Assembly: GCA_958295815.1 (NCBI GenBank)
Contig: OY282374.1
Location: 375,416 to 439,415, forward strand
Source of the DNA: Candidatus Poribacteria bacterium
GTDB lineage: Bacteria > Poribacteria > WGA-4E > WGA-3G
DNA length: 64,000 nucleotides
Reading direction: 5' to 3'
Part shown: positions 44,092 to 53,551 of the stretch, in pieces
Position numbering within the stretch: position 1 is the first letter of the stretch
Layout of the letters: each line of letters starts with the position of its first letter
Notes under the pieces: model-generated
Told to the model about the DNA's origin: nothing
What the model saw: only the letters and a program-made list of their open reading frames with translations
Databases searched by the model: none
Position numbers and translations under genes: made by a program

Positions 44092-44232
44092 AAGAAGCCT
44101 TTCGTGAGGACCTGTCCAAATACCCTACGGTTGTGCCGAATTCAGTTGACAGGTCTGCGAGTGTCGTCTATGATTATGGACATTATAGCACCCTCGCAGA
44201 TTTTGTCAAGCGGACTGGATTTACGGGTTGTG

Positions 44233-44253
44233 GGCGAGGTTGGAAACCTCGCC
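44233..44253. repeat. REP-like palindrome GGCGAGGTT-3-AACCTCGCC
   Basis: Second full copy of the 9-bp-stem palindrome (see 38128), followed by AGCGGCGGAG. It lies in the 5' untranslated stretch ahead of the esterase-like gene. Confidence 0.65.
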
Positions 44254-44298
44254 AGCGGCGGAGAGGTAGGATCATGATGTATAGAGGAGGAACGCGTA

Positions 44299-45333
44299 AT
44301 GTATAATGCTGTAACACATTTTGAAAACTTGTATGCGACTGTTCCGAGGCAATTTGAATTTCGGGAGACCTCACGGGAAGGGTTTTTAACGTGGCAGGCG
44401 GCTTTTCGTCCGAAGCTGCGCGAGATTCTCGGTTTGGATAATATGGAGTCTGACTTAGCAGGCTATGTCCCGAAGGCTGAGCAGCTGGAAGTCTTGGATA
44501 TGGACAACCACTTTCGTGAAAGTTGGTATCTGTGGGTAGAACCGACGGTGCCGTTGCCGTTCTATCTTCTTCGTCCAAAAGAGATTGAAGGCAAGCTTCC
44601 GTTAGTCCTCGCGCCACATGGGCATAACCACCCGCATCTCTACGCCGGTATTGCGCATACGGAAGCGGAAGAAGAGCACATGCTGGAAGGTGAGCGTGAC
44701 ATCGCACGACAAGCTGCCGTTGAGGAGGGTTATATCGCTATTGCCCCGACGACGCGGGCGTTTGGTGAGACGCGCACAGAACCGGATAAAGAAGCCAATA
44801 AGACGCACTCATGCCGGAACCAACTCGTCCGTACTATGCTTGTTGGTCGGACACCGATCGGTGAGCGGGTCTGGGATATGTCCCGCCTTATTGATTGGGC
44901 GATCAAAGATTTACCGATAGATGCTGAACGCATCGCAATTACGGGAAATTCCGGTGGCGGGACGGTATCGCTTTTCGCCGCAGCGTGTGAAACGCGTATC
45001 GCCGTAGCACTACCAAGCTGCTATTTCTGCACGTTTGAAGGGAGCATCGGCACTATTAACCACTGCGAATGCAACTATGTACCCGGTGTGATGCGGCTTG
45101 GAGAGATGTACGATGTTGCAGGCTTAGTCGCACCACGTCCGTTCTGTGCGATCGCTGGACGCGATGATGGGATTTTTCCGATAGACCATGTTGAATTGGC
45201 TTATGAACGCTTAAAGACTATCTATTCGGTCGCGGGTGTTACGGATAGGTGTGAACTCTTTATCGGTGAGGGTGGACATCGGTATTACAAAGCGGGAGCG
45301 TGGCCGTTTTTGCGGCGGTATTTCCAAAATTAA
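44299..45333 (+). CDS. Alpha/beta hydrolase, acetyl-xylan-esterase-like
   Basis: 344 aa with no signal peptide. The nucleophile elbow is GNSGGG, the acid is in AGRDDGIFPI and the His in GEGGHRYY. An oxyanion block LVLAPHGHNHPHLYAG precedes. The family acts on acetylated sugars or related esters. Ribosome site GAGGAGG before the ATG. Divergent from the epimerase gene. Confidence 0.85.
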   Translation: MYNAVTHFENLYATVPRQFEFRETSREGFLTWQAAFRPKLREILGLDNMESDLAGYVPKAEQLEVLDMDNHFRESWYLWVEPTVPLPFYLLRPKEIEGKLPLVLAPHGHNHPHLYAGIAHTEAEEEHMLEGERDIARQAAVEEGYIAIAPTTRAFGETRTEPDKEANKTHSCRNQLVRTMLVGRTPIGERVWDMSRLIDWAIKDLPIDAERIAITGNSGGGTVSLFAAACETRIAVALPSCYFCTFEGSIGTINHCECNYVPGVMRLGEMYDVAGLVAPRPFCAIAGRDDGIFPIDHVELAYERLKTIYSVAGVTDRCELFIGEGGHRYYKAGAWPFLRRYFQN

Positions 45334-45359
45334 CGAGTCCGCTAAATTGGGACTTTAGG

Positions 45360-46766
45360 TTAGCGGTACCCTTTCATAATCGCCCATAGCGTTTTCAGGA
45401 TGATTTTAATATCCAAGCCGAGGGACCAGTTTTCGATATAGTACCGGTCATAAGAGACCCGTTCTTCAAGAGAGGTGTTGCCGCGCAGACCGTTGACTTG
45501 TGCCCAGCCCGTCATGCCAGACTTGACGCGTTGCCGAGCAAGGTAGTGCGGTATTGATTCCCGGAATGTATCAATGAGACCGGACATTTCTGGTCGCGGA
45601 CCGATGAGGCTCATATCGCCTTTGAGGACGTTAAAGAATTGGGGCAGTTCGTCTAAACTCCAGCGTCTCAGGAACTTTCCGAGCGGGGTTTGTCTCGGAT
45701 CGTCACTCTTTGCCCATACATGCCCTACTTCCTCTTCGGCGTTGACGCGCATAGAGCGGAATTTGTAGATATGGAATCGTTTGCCAGCTCTACCGACGCG
45801 TTCTTGGCGGAAAAGTGCTTTGCCGGGCGAGGTCAGGCGGATCGCAATCGCAATCGCTAACATGAGTGGGCTTAGCACTATCAAGGCGAACAGGCTAAAA
45901 AGGATGTCTATAAGACGCTTGACAATGCTTTGTATGCCTTGTATCGGGTTTTCCCGTAATCGGAGTATCGGTATGTCATCAAAAAATGTGATGGCAGTCC
46001 CGCTTCTGATGAATTCGGAGAGTTCCGGCAGCATATTGATTTGGACAGGTATACCTTCGCAGTCGTGAAGAATCTGTAGAATAATGTTATTTGACACTGT
46101 AGGGGATGCGATGAAGAGGGTATCAAGTCGATGCGTTTGCACCAATCCAAGTATATCTTGAGTTTTACCGAGGTATTGCAAACCCGAACCATCGACGTTT
46201 GTTGCTTCATCAATTATGCCTACCAATTTGTAGCCGCTATTCGGTCTCGTGTTCAAGGCGTTAATAAACTTTTCGACGCGTGCCTCATAACCGATGACTG
46301 CTGCTCGATTGACACCGACTCCCTGTATGTGAATCGCCTGTCGAAAGCGGTAAAGGACTAACCGACCTAAGAAGAGCCAGACGAGACTAAACCCAGAGGC
46401 GAGCAGCATGACCCAACGCGAGTAGGCGTCGTGGTGGTAAATAAAAAAGAGTGCGGCTAACGTAGCGATGAGTGCAATTACAGTGGCTTTGCAGAGGCTC
46501 CAGAACATCGAAAGTGTGGCGTTGTTTTCTGGACGATAGAGTTTTAAAGCTTTCAGGGTCATTAACCAGATAATCGCCATTAATGGGATGAGTCGGAAGT
46601 AGTCGTCGAGGGGTGGGGTACCGCCTTTGTGCAACGCGAGAGCTTCGGGTGTCCAACCTGACTCGAATCGGACCCAATATGCAACGACAATTGCAGTGGC
46701 AACAAAACAGAGATCGAATAAGACTGTGAACGTGATTAGCAGATGGTCGAGCGTTTTGTTGTTCAT
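45360..46766 (-). CDS. Polyprenyl glycosylphosphotransferase (exopolysaccharide priming enzyme)
   Basis: 468 aa. Four to five N-terminal membrane helices, a CoA-binding-like middle domain (AAVIGYEARVEKFINAL), one more helix (LFSLFALIVLSPLMLAIAI) and the catalytic C-terminal domain of the WbaP/WcaJ family: KRLIDILFSLFALIV, FRQERVGRAGKRFHIYKFRS, SLDELPQFFNVLKGDMSLIG, PRPEM. Transfers a sugar-1-phosphate (often glucose or galactose) to undecaprenyl phosphate to start capsule or EPS synthesis. Confidence 0.93.
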   Translation of the reverse strand: MNNKTLDHLLITFTVLFDLCFVATAIVVAYWVRFESGWTPEALALHKGGTPPLDDYFRLIPLMAIIWLMTLKALKLYRPENNATLSMFWSLCKATVIALIATLAALFFIYHHDAYSRWVMLLASGFSLVWLFLGRLVLYRFRQAIHIQGVGVNRAAVIGYEARVEKFINALNTRPNSGYKLVGIIDEATNVDGSGLQYLGKTQDILGLVQTHRLDTLFIASPTVSNNIILQILHDCEGIPVQINMLPELSEFIRSGTAITFFDDIPILRLRENPIQGIQSIVKRLIDILFSLFALIVLSPLMLAIAIAIRLTSPGKALFRQERVGRAGKRFHIYKFRSMRVNAEEEVGHVWAKSDDPRQTPLGKFLRRWSLDELPQFFNVLKGDMSLIGPRPEMSGLIDTFRESIPHYLARQRVKSGMTGWAQVNGLRGNTSLEERVSYDRYYIENWSLGLDIKIILKTLWAIMKGYR

Positions 46767-46897
46767 TGCTTGCAGTTTGTGAGGTTTTGGATCATTATAG
46801 TCTGTGCTGAAAAGCCGTTGGGGATAGCACTGAAGACTGTGTTAAGTATAGCAGATTTGTGCGGTGCTCGCAACGCAAATTGAAAAGGAGACACCTT

Positions 46898-47986
46898 ATG
46901 GCAGATCAACTAAAAGTGGGAATTGTTGGGGCACACCGAGGAAGTTCCTATGTGGCACCCTTTAAGGCGATAGCGGAAACCGATGTGACGGCGGTTTGTG
47001 ACATCAATGAAGATACCCTCCAGAGTGTTGCTGAACGGTTTGATATTCCTCAGAAATTTACGGATTATGGGGCGATGCTGGATGCGGTAGATCTTGTTGT
47101 TCTTGCCACACCTGAGAATTTGCATGTACCGCAGTCAATAGAGGCATTAGAAGCAGGAAAGCATGTCATTAGTGAAGTGACTGCCGCTGTTAAGTTGGAG
47201 GAGTGCTACGACTTGGTGCGGGCGGTTCAAAGGGCATCTGCGAAATACACGATGGCTGAAAATACCTGCTATTCCAAGTCAAATGTCCTCATCCGCAGCA
47301 TGGTGGAAGCCGGGATGTTTGGCGATGTTTATTTCGGCGAAGGGGAATACGTCCACAACGTTAAATCGCTTCATCACGATACAACTGGCAACCCTACATG
47401 GCGTTACTACTGGCAAGTCGGCATTAATCGGTGCAATTATGCGACGCATAGTCTCGGTCCAGTGCTTCATTGGTTTGGAGGACGTGTGGTGAGCGTCTGT
47501 TGTCTCGGCAGCGGGGTTAACACGGATCCTGAGCACGCGATGGAAGATACGGTGATGATGCTCTGCAAAACCGATTCCGGTGGATTAATTAAGATTCGGA
47601 TTGATATGCTCTCGAATCGTCCGGCGAATTCCTATTTCAGTTTGCAGGGGACAAAAGGCTGTTATGAGGATTCGCGTGGGTTGGGTGCAGCACCGAAGAT
47701 TTGGTTGGATGAGTTCTCGGTAACTGAACAGTGGCGACCACTCACCCAGTTTGAAGACTGCTTGCCGGAACGGTGGAAAAACCCGCCTGCTGAGTCTGAA
47801 AATGCTGGCGACCTCGGCGAGTATTTCAAGGTGCGCGATTTTGTTGATAGTATTCTCACCGACACACCGCCACCGATTGATGTTTATGCGGCGATGGATT
47901 TCACAGTACCGGGCTTGGTTTCTGAGCAGTCAATCGCAAACGGTGGAGCACCGATGGAAGTTCCAGATTTCCGAGAGATTGAATAA
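46898..47986 (+). CDS. Gfo/Idh/MocA-family dehydrogenase
   Basis: 362 aa from ATG 46898 (AAAAGGAG upstream; the longer frame from 46859 lacks a site). Rossmann motif LKVGIVGAHRGSSYV, LATPENLHVPQS and a central YEGEG-like block FGEGEYVHNV. In place of EKP there is EVTAAVKLEEC. Oxidoreductase acting on a sugar derivative. Not close to the paralogue at 42013. Confidence 0.88.
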   Translation: MADQLKVGIVGAHRGSSYVAPFKAIAETDVTAVCDINEDTLQSVAERFDIPQKFTDYGAMLDAVDLVVLATPENLHVPQSIEALEAGKHVISEVTAAVKLEECYDLVRAVQRASAKYTMAENTCYSKSNVLIRSMVEAGMFGDVYFGEGEYVHNVKSLHHDTTGNPTWRYYWQVGINRCNYATHSLGPVLHWFGGRVVSVCCLGSGVNTDPEHAMEDTVMMLCKTDSGGLIKIRIDMLSNRPANSYFSLQGTKGCYEDSRGLGAAPKIWLDEFSVTEQWRPLTQFEDCLPERWKNPPAESENAGDLGEYFKVRDFVDSILTDTPPPIDVYAAMDFTVPGLVSEQSIANGGAPMEVPDFREIE

Positions 47987-48020
47987 TAACGGGGCAGTAG
48001 TGCCTATCGCGATGCGATCC

Positions 48021-48197
48021 TTAATACTCTTCTTCTACAGGCATATAAACGAGTCCGCAGCTGCTGCAGCGAAATCCGCTATCCTCTTTCGATTCAACAA
48101 GGGGGAAGAGCATACCGCAACAAATTGGACAAGGTTCGTCAATTTCCATTTCGGCTTGTTCTAATTCGCCTGATCGGTTTTCAAATTCAACGATCAT
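48021..48197 (-). CDS. Small zinc-ribbon protein (58 aa)
   Basis: ATG 48197 with AAGGAG seven bases before it. Two Cys pairs, CPICC and CSSCG, separated by 19 residues form a rubredoxin-like zinc ribbon. The N-terminus is acidic. Last gene of the SUF run, 2 bases from the stop of the rhodanese gene. Confidence 0.8.
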   Translation of the reverse strand: MIVEFENRSGELEQAEMEIDEPCPICCGMLFPLVESKEDSGFRCSSCGLVYMPVEEEY

Positions 48198-48198
48198 G

Positions 48199-48528
48199 TT
48201 AGTATCTCCTTAGGGTTGGATCGATTTCGGCTGCCCACTGATCGATCCCGCCTGTGAGGTTTTTAGCATCATGGAATCCGTTTTGGTGTAGGTAGGCGGT
48301 GGCATAGAGGCTACGTGTTCCGTGGTGACAATAGACAACAATTTCTTGGTCTGCTGGGAGACTCTCTACATGGTGTGGTAGTGTGTTGAGCGGTATGAGT
48401 TGCGCATCTTCAAGATGCACAATGTCGTATTCGGTCTGTTCGCGGACATCAAGCAGGAACACAGATTCGTCTGTGTCTAATTTCTGTTTTAATTCCTGTG
48501 GTGAAATTTCAAGAATTTGGGTTTGCAT
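48199..48528 (-). CDS. Rhodanese-domain sulfurtransferase
   Basis: 109 aa single rhodanese domain. LLDVREQTEYDIVHLEDAQL, then the active-site loop CHHGTRS with the catalytic Cys and GGIDQWA at the end. Carries persulfide sulfur; in this operon it may feed or relay sulfur for cluster assembly. Confidence 0.93.
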   Translation of the reverse strand: MQTQILEISPQELKQKLDTDESVFLLDVREQTEYDIVHLEDAQLIPLNTLPHHVESLPADQEIVVYCHHGTRSLYATAYLHQNGFHDAKNLTGGIDQWAAEIDPTLRRY

Positions 48529-48537
48529 AACTCAGTT

Positions 48538-48915
48538 TTATTCCTCTGGCTGGGTAGGTGATAATGGCGCACATTCTGGACACGGGCACGTCTCACGTAG
48601 GACTTCAAACGGGTAGATGCCGGTATCGTGTCCATCATCCCAACTGAATTGGAGGGCATAGCGACCGACTAACTGGACATCAAGGGGTTGAATATCGTCC
48701 GATACCTCAATTAGGGTTATATCTCCGTCGCCTTGCGGTGAAAAGAGTGAATGAACATCTCTGCCTTTGTGGCGGATAATTGCACATTCAGCGCATGGGC
48801 ACATCTGCCGTAGATAGGTGTATGGGTACCAACTGGTATGCCCATCTTTCCACTCTACTTGAAATGCCTTCGGGTGTTTCTTGAGAAGTTTGGGTTGTTT
48901 TGCAATGTTGTCCAT
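48538..48915 (-). CDS. DUF971 (gamma-butyrobetaine-hydroxylase N-terminal-like) protein
   Basis: 125 aa from ATG 48915 (an upstream in-frame ATG at 48930 is possible). Two similar halves: VEWKDGHTSWYPYTYLRQMC with CPCAEC, and FSWDDGHDTGIYPFEVLRET with CPCPEC. The repeated Cys pairs suggest metal binding. DUF971 proteins are commonly encoded beside iron-sulfur assembly genes. Confidence 0.85.
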   Translation of the reverse strand: MDNIAKQPKLLKKHPKAFQVEWKDGHTSWYPYTYLRQMCPCAECAIIRHKGRDVHSLFSPQGDGDITLIEVSDDIQPLDVQLVGRYALQFSWDDGHDTGIYPFEVLRETCPCPECAPLSPTQPEE

Positions 48916-48948
48916 GAAGTTACAGCACACGGCGTGTGCCTACTACTA

Positions 48949-49251
48949 TTAAAAGATACCGAGTTCGTCCTTTGCGTCTTCGCTCATCATTTCCATAGTC
49001 CAACGTGGATCCCAGACGACATTGACGTTAACTTCCTCGACGCCGTCCATCTGCTGCGCGACGTGCTGAGTGCCGTTGACAATCTGTCCACCGGCAGGAC
49101 AACCTGGGCTCGTTAAAGTCATGGTAATATCAACGGTCGTATCGTTGATGTCAACGCCGTAGATAAGTCCCATGTCAACGATGTTAATACCGATTTCTGG
49201 ATCAATAATATTTTCTTTGATAGCCTCTAAGACAGATGCTTCTGATACCAT
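48949..49251 (-). CDS. DUF59/MIP18-family iron-sulfur assembly protein (SufT-like)
   Basis: 100 aa. DPEIGINIVDMGLIYGVDIN and the conserved Cys in LTSPGCPAGGQI, then VVWDPRWTMEMMS. Members help mature Fe-S proteins. Sits near the end of the SUF operon with a good ribosome site (AGGAGG). Confidence 0.92.
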   Translation of the reverse strand: MVSEASVLEAIKENIIDPEIGINIVDMGLIYGVDINDTTVDITMTLTSPGCPAGGQIVNGTQHVAQQMDGVEEVNVNVVWDPRWTMEMMSEDAKDELGIF

Positions 49252-49302
49252 CTTAATTTCCTCCTATGAGATGTGGATTGCGCATCACGAGAAATGTTGT
49301 GA

Positions 49303-49614
49303 TTAATCGACGCTGATTAGGATGTCATCGCCTTCAAGTTTGATGGCGTAAGTTTCGACTGCTTCAACGGCAGGCATACAGAGCGGTTTGCCGGTTTTCA
49401 CGCAGAAGCGTGCGCCGTGTCTCGGACATTCTATCTCATCTCCACTGAACCAACCTTCCGCTAAAGGACCTCCATCGTGTGTGCAAACGTCCTCCATGGC
49501 ATAGAATTCGCCTTGGACGTTAAAGAGTAGCACCGGAACAAAATCCACCTCGACCAACTTTTTGGTTCCCGGTGGCACTTCACTAACTTTCGCAACTTTA
49601 TAGAATTCTGACAT
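49303..49614 (-). CDS. Rieske-type 2Fe-2S ferredoxin
   Basis: 103 aa from ATG 49614; a longer frame to 49674 overlaps the previous gene. The cluster motifs CTHDGG and CPRHGARF supply two Cys and two His ligands. No signal peptide, so a soluble electron carrier of the NirD/biphenyl-ferredoxin type. Placed inside the SUF operon, as in several other bacteria. Confidence 0.93.
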   Translation of the reverse strand: MSEFYKVAKVSEVPPGTKKLVEVDFVPVLLFNVQGEFYAMEDVCTHDGGPLAEGWFSGDEIECPRHGARFCVKTGKPLCMPAVEAVETYAIKLEGDDILISVD

Positions 49615-49658
49615 ATTGGCGTTTTTTTTCCTCTTTTTCGACCTATTAGCCTTTAGAG

Positions 49659-49901
49659 CTATAGGTGCAGGCATGTGATGATCTCGTCGTGTGTGTGAAA
49701 TTTCAACTGCCCGGATTTTTTGCGTTCAAGAATATCCTCCATATCCTCGTAAAGTGGTGATTCCTTGTCAAGGTGAAAAATTCCCAATTCCTGTGCTGCA
49801 AACTCCACCAATTCTTCGCGGACGACCTTGCGAACGACCTCTTCCAACTGCTGAACGGTTAGCGTAATTTTAGTTTCTTCTGTTGTTACATTATTGTTCA
49901 T
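49659..49901 (-). CDS. Small hypothetical protein inside SUF operon (80 aa)
   Basis: Acidic protein: VQQLEEVVRKVVREELVEFA, then SPLYEDMEDILERKKSGQLK and FHTHDEI. The last part resembles short antitoxin-like sequences. No toxin-like partner is next to it. Its ribosome site (AAGGAATC) is moderate. It lies between sufU and the Rieske gene. Confidence 0.6.
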   Translation of the reverse strand: MNNNVTTEETKITLTVQQLEEVVRKVVREELVEFAAQELGIFHLDKESPLYEDMEDILERKKSGQLKFHTHDEIITCLHL

Positions 49902-49951
49902 TGGTTTAGATTCCTTAGCCTGTTTAGAACCAGTTTGGTCTGAACGGTTTT

Positions 49952-50341
49952 TTATTCATCTTCTTCGCCGGGCCAAGCGTGTATGCCATAGGCACCGGCT
50001 TTGAGGACTTTAAGTGCTAATAAGGCGCACTTGAGGCGAACGGGACCTAAAGGGATGCCGATCATATCTAAGATGTCGTCTTTTGTGAGTTGTTTGGCTT
50101 CGGCGAGGGTTTTGCCTTCGATTTCTTCGGTCAACATAGAGGCAGCGGCTTGACTAATGGTACAGCCGTGTCCAGAAAAACGGACCTCTTTGATTATATC
50201 ATCTTCAATAATCAGATCAATACGAATCCTGTCGCCACACAGCGGATTGTCTTCTTCGTGTGAGATATGAGGATTTGGCAACGTCCCGTAGTTGCTCGGA
50301 TTTTCGTAGTGGTCAAGCAGTTCTTCCTGATATATGTTCAT
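49952..50341 (-). CDS. sufU: SufU/IscU-type iron-sulfur scaffold
   Basis: 129 aa from ATG 50341, which overlaps the sufS stop by four bases (ATGA) and has GGAG nine bases upstream. Ligands: NPLCGDRI, then SGHGCTISQAAASM and KCALLAL hold the three Cys. The extra residues between the first two regions fit the SufU subgroup. Accepts sulfur from SufS. Confidence 0.93.
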   Translation of the reverse strand: MNIYQEELLDHYENPSNYGTLPNPHISHEEDNPLCGDRIRIDLIIEDDIIKEVRFSGHGCTISQAAASMLTEEIEGKTLAEAKQLTKDDILDMIGIPLGPVRLKCALLALKVLKAGAYGIHAWPGEEDE

Positions 50342-51582
50342 GCTTTTCTCCGGGTCATGAGTTTCTGTGCTCTGCAAAGCCCCTCATATAAGCGGTCCAC
50401 GTCTTCAATTGTATTGTAAAGGTAAAAACTGGCACGGACAGTAGCGATGACATCTAATCTTTTCATGAGCGGCTGTGCGCAATGGTGTCCAGCACGTACA
50501 GCGATGCCGTGCGTATCTAAGATTCCGGCGACATCGTGAGGATGGATCCCTTCCATGTTAAAGGAGATGACACCTGCCTTCTGATGTGGTGCGGGCCCGT
50601 AAAGTGTAATACCTTCGATTTGTTCTAAACGCTGGTGTGCATATTTTAGGAGTTCTTGTTCATGGACCTGAAGTGCTGCTAAATTTGCTTGTGTAATATA
50701 GTCAACGGCGTGTCCGAGTCCGATGGCTTCGGCAATACTTGGAGTTCCCGCCTCGAACTTGGCAGGCAGTTCTGCATAACTTGATACATCCCGATCAACA
50801 CTCCGAATCATTGAACCACCGCCGAGGAAAGGCGGCATTTCTTCGAGCAATTCCGATTTACCGTATAGGACACCGATACCCGTGGGACCACACATTTTAT
50901 GTCCTGAGAAGGCGAGGAAATCACAATCAAGTTGTTGAACATCGACCTGAAAATGTGGCACCGATTGTGCTGCATCAACAACGACTTTCGCGCCGACAGT
51001 GTGTGCCTCTACAATAATGGACTGAATCGGATTGATGCTACCGAGTACATTAGAAACGTGTCCTATAGCGACGAGTTTCGTTTTTTCAGTCAGCAGATCG
51101 CGGAGTTGTGTAAAGTCGAGTAATCCTTCGTCGGTTACTTCGAGAAACCTGAGCTTCGCACCGGTGCGCTGCGCGAGGAGCTGCCAAGGGACGAGATTGC
51201 TATGATGTTCCATGATGGTGAGAACGATTTCATCACCTTCACGGATGTTCTCGCTTCCCCAACTGTAAGCGACGAGATTGATGGATTCTGTTGTGTTCCG
51301 TGTAAAAATGACTTGGCGTGTGCGGGGTGCGTTGATTAGCCTCGCCACTTTTTCTCTTGCGAGTTCATGCTGTTCCGTTGCCTCTTCTGAGATACGATAG
51401 ATACCGCGATGGATATTGGAACGATAGGTATCGTAATAGGCGTCCATCGCTTCGACGACTGGACGGGGGGTCTGTGTTGATGCGGCATTATCAAGGAAAG
51501 CCAATGGTGGAGTCGTCGCGAAGATCGGGAAGTCTTCACGGATGGCTTCCACATCAAGAGGACGGAATTGCGGCGTATGCAT
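50338..51582 (-). CDS. sufS: Cysteine desulfurase SufS
   Basis: 414 aa from ATG 51582 (MHTPQFRPLDV); the longer frame to 51648 overlaps the glutaredoxin spacing and is not needed. PLP Lys in SGHKMCGPTG, TTESINLVAY, and the active-site Cys in RAGHHCAQP identify the group II (SufS) type. Removes sulfur from cysteine for Fe-S cluster assembly. Confidence 0.95.
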   Translation of the reverse strand: MHTPQFRPLDVEAIREDFPIFATTPPLAFLDNAASTQTPRPVVEAMDAYYDTYRSNIHRGIYRISEEATEQHELAREKVARLINAPRTRQVIFTRNTTESINLVAYSWGSENIREGDEIVLTIMEHHSNLVPWQLLAQRTGAKLRFLEVTDEGLLDFTQLRDLLTEKTKLVAIGHVSNVLGSINPIQSIIVEAHTVGAKVVVDAAQSVPHFQVDVQQLDCDFLAFSGHKMCGPTGIGVLYGKSELLEEMPPFLGGGSMIRSVDRDVSSYAELPAKFEAGTPSIAEAIGLGHAVDYITQANLAALQVHEQELLKYAHQRLEQIEGITLYGPAPHQKAGVISFNMEGIHPHDVAGILDTHGIAVRAGHHCAQPLMKRLDVIATVRASFYLYNTIEDVDRLYEGLCRAQKLMTRRKA

Positions 51583-51669
51583 TTTGTGTGTTATCCTGTG
51601 CTGTCGTGTCGCCTCGTTGTGGACGCACTCCCCTGAGCACGTCCACACTTAGAGGCATAAGAAGTAACA

Positions 51670-52011
51670 CTATCTGCCTGGGAAACCAATATTGACAGCA
51701 GACGGTCCATGGTCTTCACATGCTTGGTCAGTCGGAACATCGGTTTCGGCATTGTTGGATTGGACAATCCCTTCCGAAACCAAGTACTCTTCCACTTCAT
51801 CGCCACTGACATCAGCAAGTATTATATCGTCAATCTGGACGCAGGGCTGATAAGGTTGCCGCGTCTTCTGAACCATTTCACGATAGTTGTCTGCATTGTT
51901 AATGATGTCTCTGTCGTCATACTCCAAACCGTATTTGGCGAAGATGGCACGGACACCATTGCTCCATCCACAGACGGGCTTCATATAAGCGATAATTTTC
52001 GGTTGACTCAT
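51670..52011 (-). CDS. Monothiol-type glutaredoxin
   Basis: 113 aa. The active-site motif is CGWS (usual CGFS), followed by NGVRAIFAKYGLEYDDRDI. TRQPYQPCVQIDDIILADVS holds the cis-Pro region. A C-terminal extension of 25 residues contains an added Cys. CGFS-type glutaredoxins carry 2Fe-2S clusters, which fits the SUF context. Confidence 0.88.
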   Translation of the reverse strand: MSQPKIIAYMKPVCGWSNGVRAIFAKYGLEYDDRDIINNADNYREMVQKTRQPYQPCVQIDDIILADVSGDEVEEYLVSEGIVQSNNAETDVPTDQACEDHGPSAVNIGFPGR

Positions 52012-52128
52012 TGTGAGTTGCTCCTTTTTAGTAGTTATCAGTTTTTAGTTTTCAGTCGTTTCAGTTTTCGATTATCCGTTGATGTGAGACCCACTTTTAA
52101 CCGACAACCGATAACCGAGGACTGACAA

Positions 52129-53490
52129 TTACTCAAGTTTGCGCGTAATAGACGTACTTAACTCTTTCTGAACGGATTCTAATGGGATACGTTCCATAAC
52201 GGGTTGAAAAAATCCGTCAACAATCAGTTTTTCGGCTTGTGCGTAAGCTAGTCCGCGACTCATTAGGTAGAAAACCTGGTCTGCATCGATTTTTCCGGCG
52301 GTCGCGCCATGTGTGCAACGTACCTCGTGTGCTTGGATTTCCAAACCGGGCAAGGTATCGGCATGCGCACGTTCACTCAGTAGAAGATTATCGTTCTTTT
52401 GGTAAGCATCAGTATGGTTCGCCGAGGGATAGACATAGATATTTCCACCCCATGCGGTCTGCGCTCTGTCTTTCAGGACAGTCCGGTAGAGTAGATCGCT
52501 AAAGGTATGCGGTGCAACGTGTTCCTGTGCGGTGCTAATATCTAAATGTTGGCGGGCATCAGTGAAAGCCAATCCTAACATCTGTGCATTGCACCCGGCA
52601 CCTTCCAAGACAACCGCTTGGTTTATTTTACTAACCCTACTACCGAATGTAGCAGTTACCCAACAGAGTTGGGCATCTCTGTCGACCATAGCACGGTGCG
52701 AAGCCAAATTCCAGACGTGTCGATTCCAACGCTGAACTTGCACGTAGGTTACGTTGGCGTTCTGCCCTGCGAAAATTTCGACCGCTCCATTGTGGAAACC
52801 GCTTCCTTCTGCGTTGGTAGATAGGTTGTCCTCTAAGATTACGACTTCGCTGCCTTCTTCAGCGATGATGAGCGTATGCGATAGATCGGCTTGCTCCGCT
52901 TCGGACATTCTGATGTAGACCCGCAGTGGCAATTCAACTTTCACCCCTTTGGGGACGTACAACAGATAACCGCCTTGCCAAAAAGCACCGTGGAGCGCGT
53001 CAAACTTGTTGTGTTGCGCGATGTTCCCACTCTTTAACGTCGTTTCCAACGTTACCGCTTTGCTCATGAAGTAGTTGCGAAGGAGTTCCGGTTGTTCCTG
53101 CAGCGCAGTGTGGAGGTCCGCAAAGTAGACCCCTTTTTTTTTCAGTGTTTCAGCGTCAGAAGTATGTTGAGGCTGTCCATCAACTTGCACCAGTACACCG
53201 GCTGTTTCCTCTTCGTTGTAGTTTACATCTTCTGCGGATATTTTACCGTTCGTCGAGATATTGGGATTATATTTTTCGACTGCGAATCCTCGGAGATACC
53301 GCCGAGTTCGCCGCCAGTAATCTTGGGTGCGCATATCAACGGTGCGTCGCCATACATCATCTTCAGTCGTGTGTGGCATCGGCAATGATTCGTAAACTGC
53401 ATAAGCCTCCAACCGTTTCTGGCGCATCCATTCTGGCTCGTTTGCTGCTATTTTTTGAAGAAATTCTTTTGAGAAATGACCTTTTTGCAA
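52129..53490 (-). CDS. sufD: SufD, iron-sulfur assembly scaffold subunit
   Basis: 453 aa, SufBD fold. The core IIAEEGSEVVILEDNLST, AHTFSDLLYRTVLKDRAQTA and the C-terminal [20 protein letters not shown] match SufD. Pairs with SufB in the SufBC2D complex. The 118-base gap to the glutaredoxin holds the diverged MITE-like sequence at 52018-52128. Confidence 0.95.
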   Translation of the reverse strand: MQKGHFSKEFLQKIAANEPEWMRQKRLEAYAVYESLPMPHTTEDDVWRRTVDMRTQDYWRRTRRYLRGFAVEKYNPNISTNGKISAEDVNYNEEETAGVLVQVDGQPQHTSDAETLKKKGVYFADLHTALQEQPELLRNYFMSKAVTLETTLKSGNIAQHNKFDALHGAFWQGGYLLYVPKGVKVELPLRVYIRMSEAEQADLSHTLIIAEEGSEVVILEDNLSTNAEGSGFHNGAVEIFAGQNANVTYVQVQRWNRHVWNLASHRAMVDRDAQLCWVTATFGSRVSKINQAVVLEGAGCNAQMLGLAFTDARQHLDISTAQEHVAPHTFSDLLYRTVLKDRAQTAWGGNIYVYPSANHTDAYQKNDNLLLSERAHADTLPGLEIQAHEVRCTHGATAGKIDADQVFYLMSRGLAYAQAEKLIVDGFFQPVMERIPLESVQKELSTSITRKLE

Positions 53491-53509
53491 TTTTTAGTCC
53501 TTTGCGAAA

Positions 53510-53540
53510 GTAGAGCAGAGGTATGATACCCCTGCCCTAC
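53510..53540. repeat. Hairpin between sufB and sufD
   Basis: GTAG-A-GCAG-A-GGTA...TACC-C-CTGC-C-CTAC forms a 31-base stem-loop with two A-C mismatches. It shares GTAG...CTAC ends with 57554-57587. It may protect or attenuate the mRNA. Confidence 0.5.
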
Positions 53541-53551
53541 AACACCTCGTA

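Noticed and set aside
44183..44707. 174-codon minus-strand ORF
   Set aside because: It is antisense to the hydrolase gene at 44299-45333, which has clear catalytic motifs.
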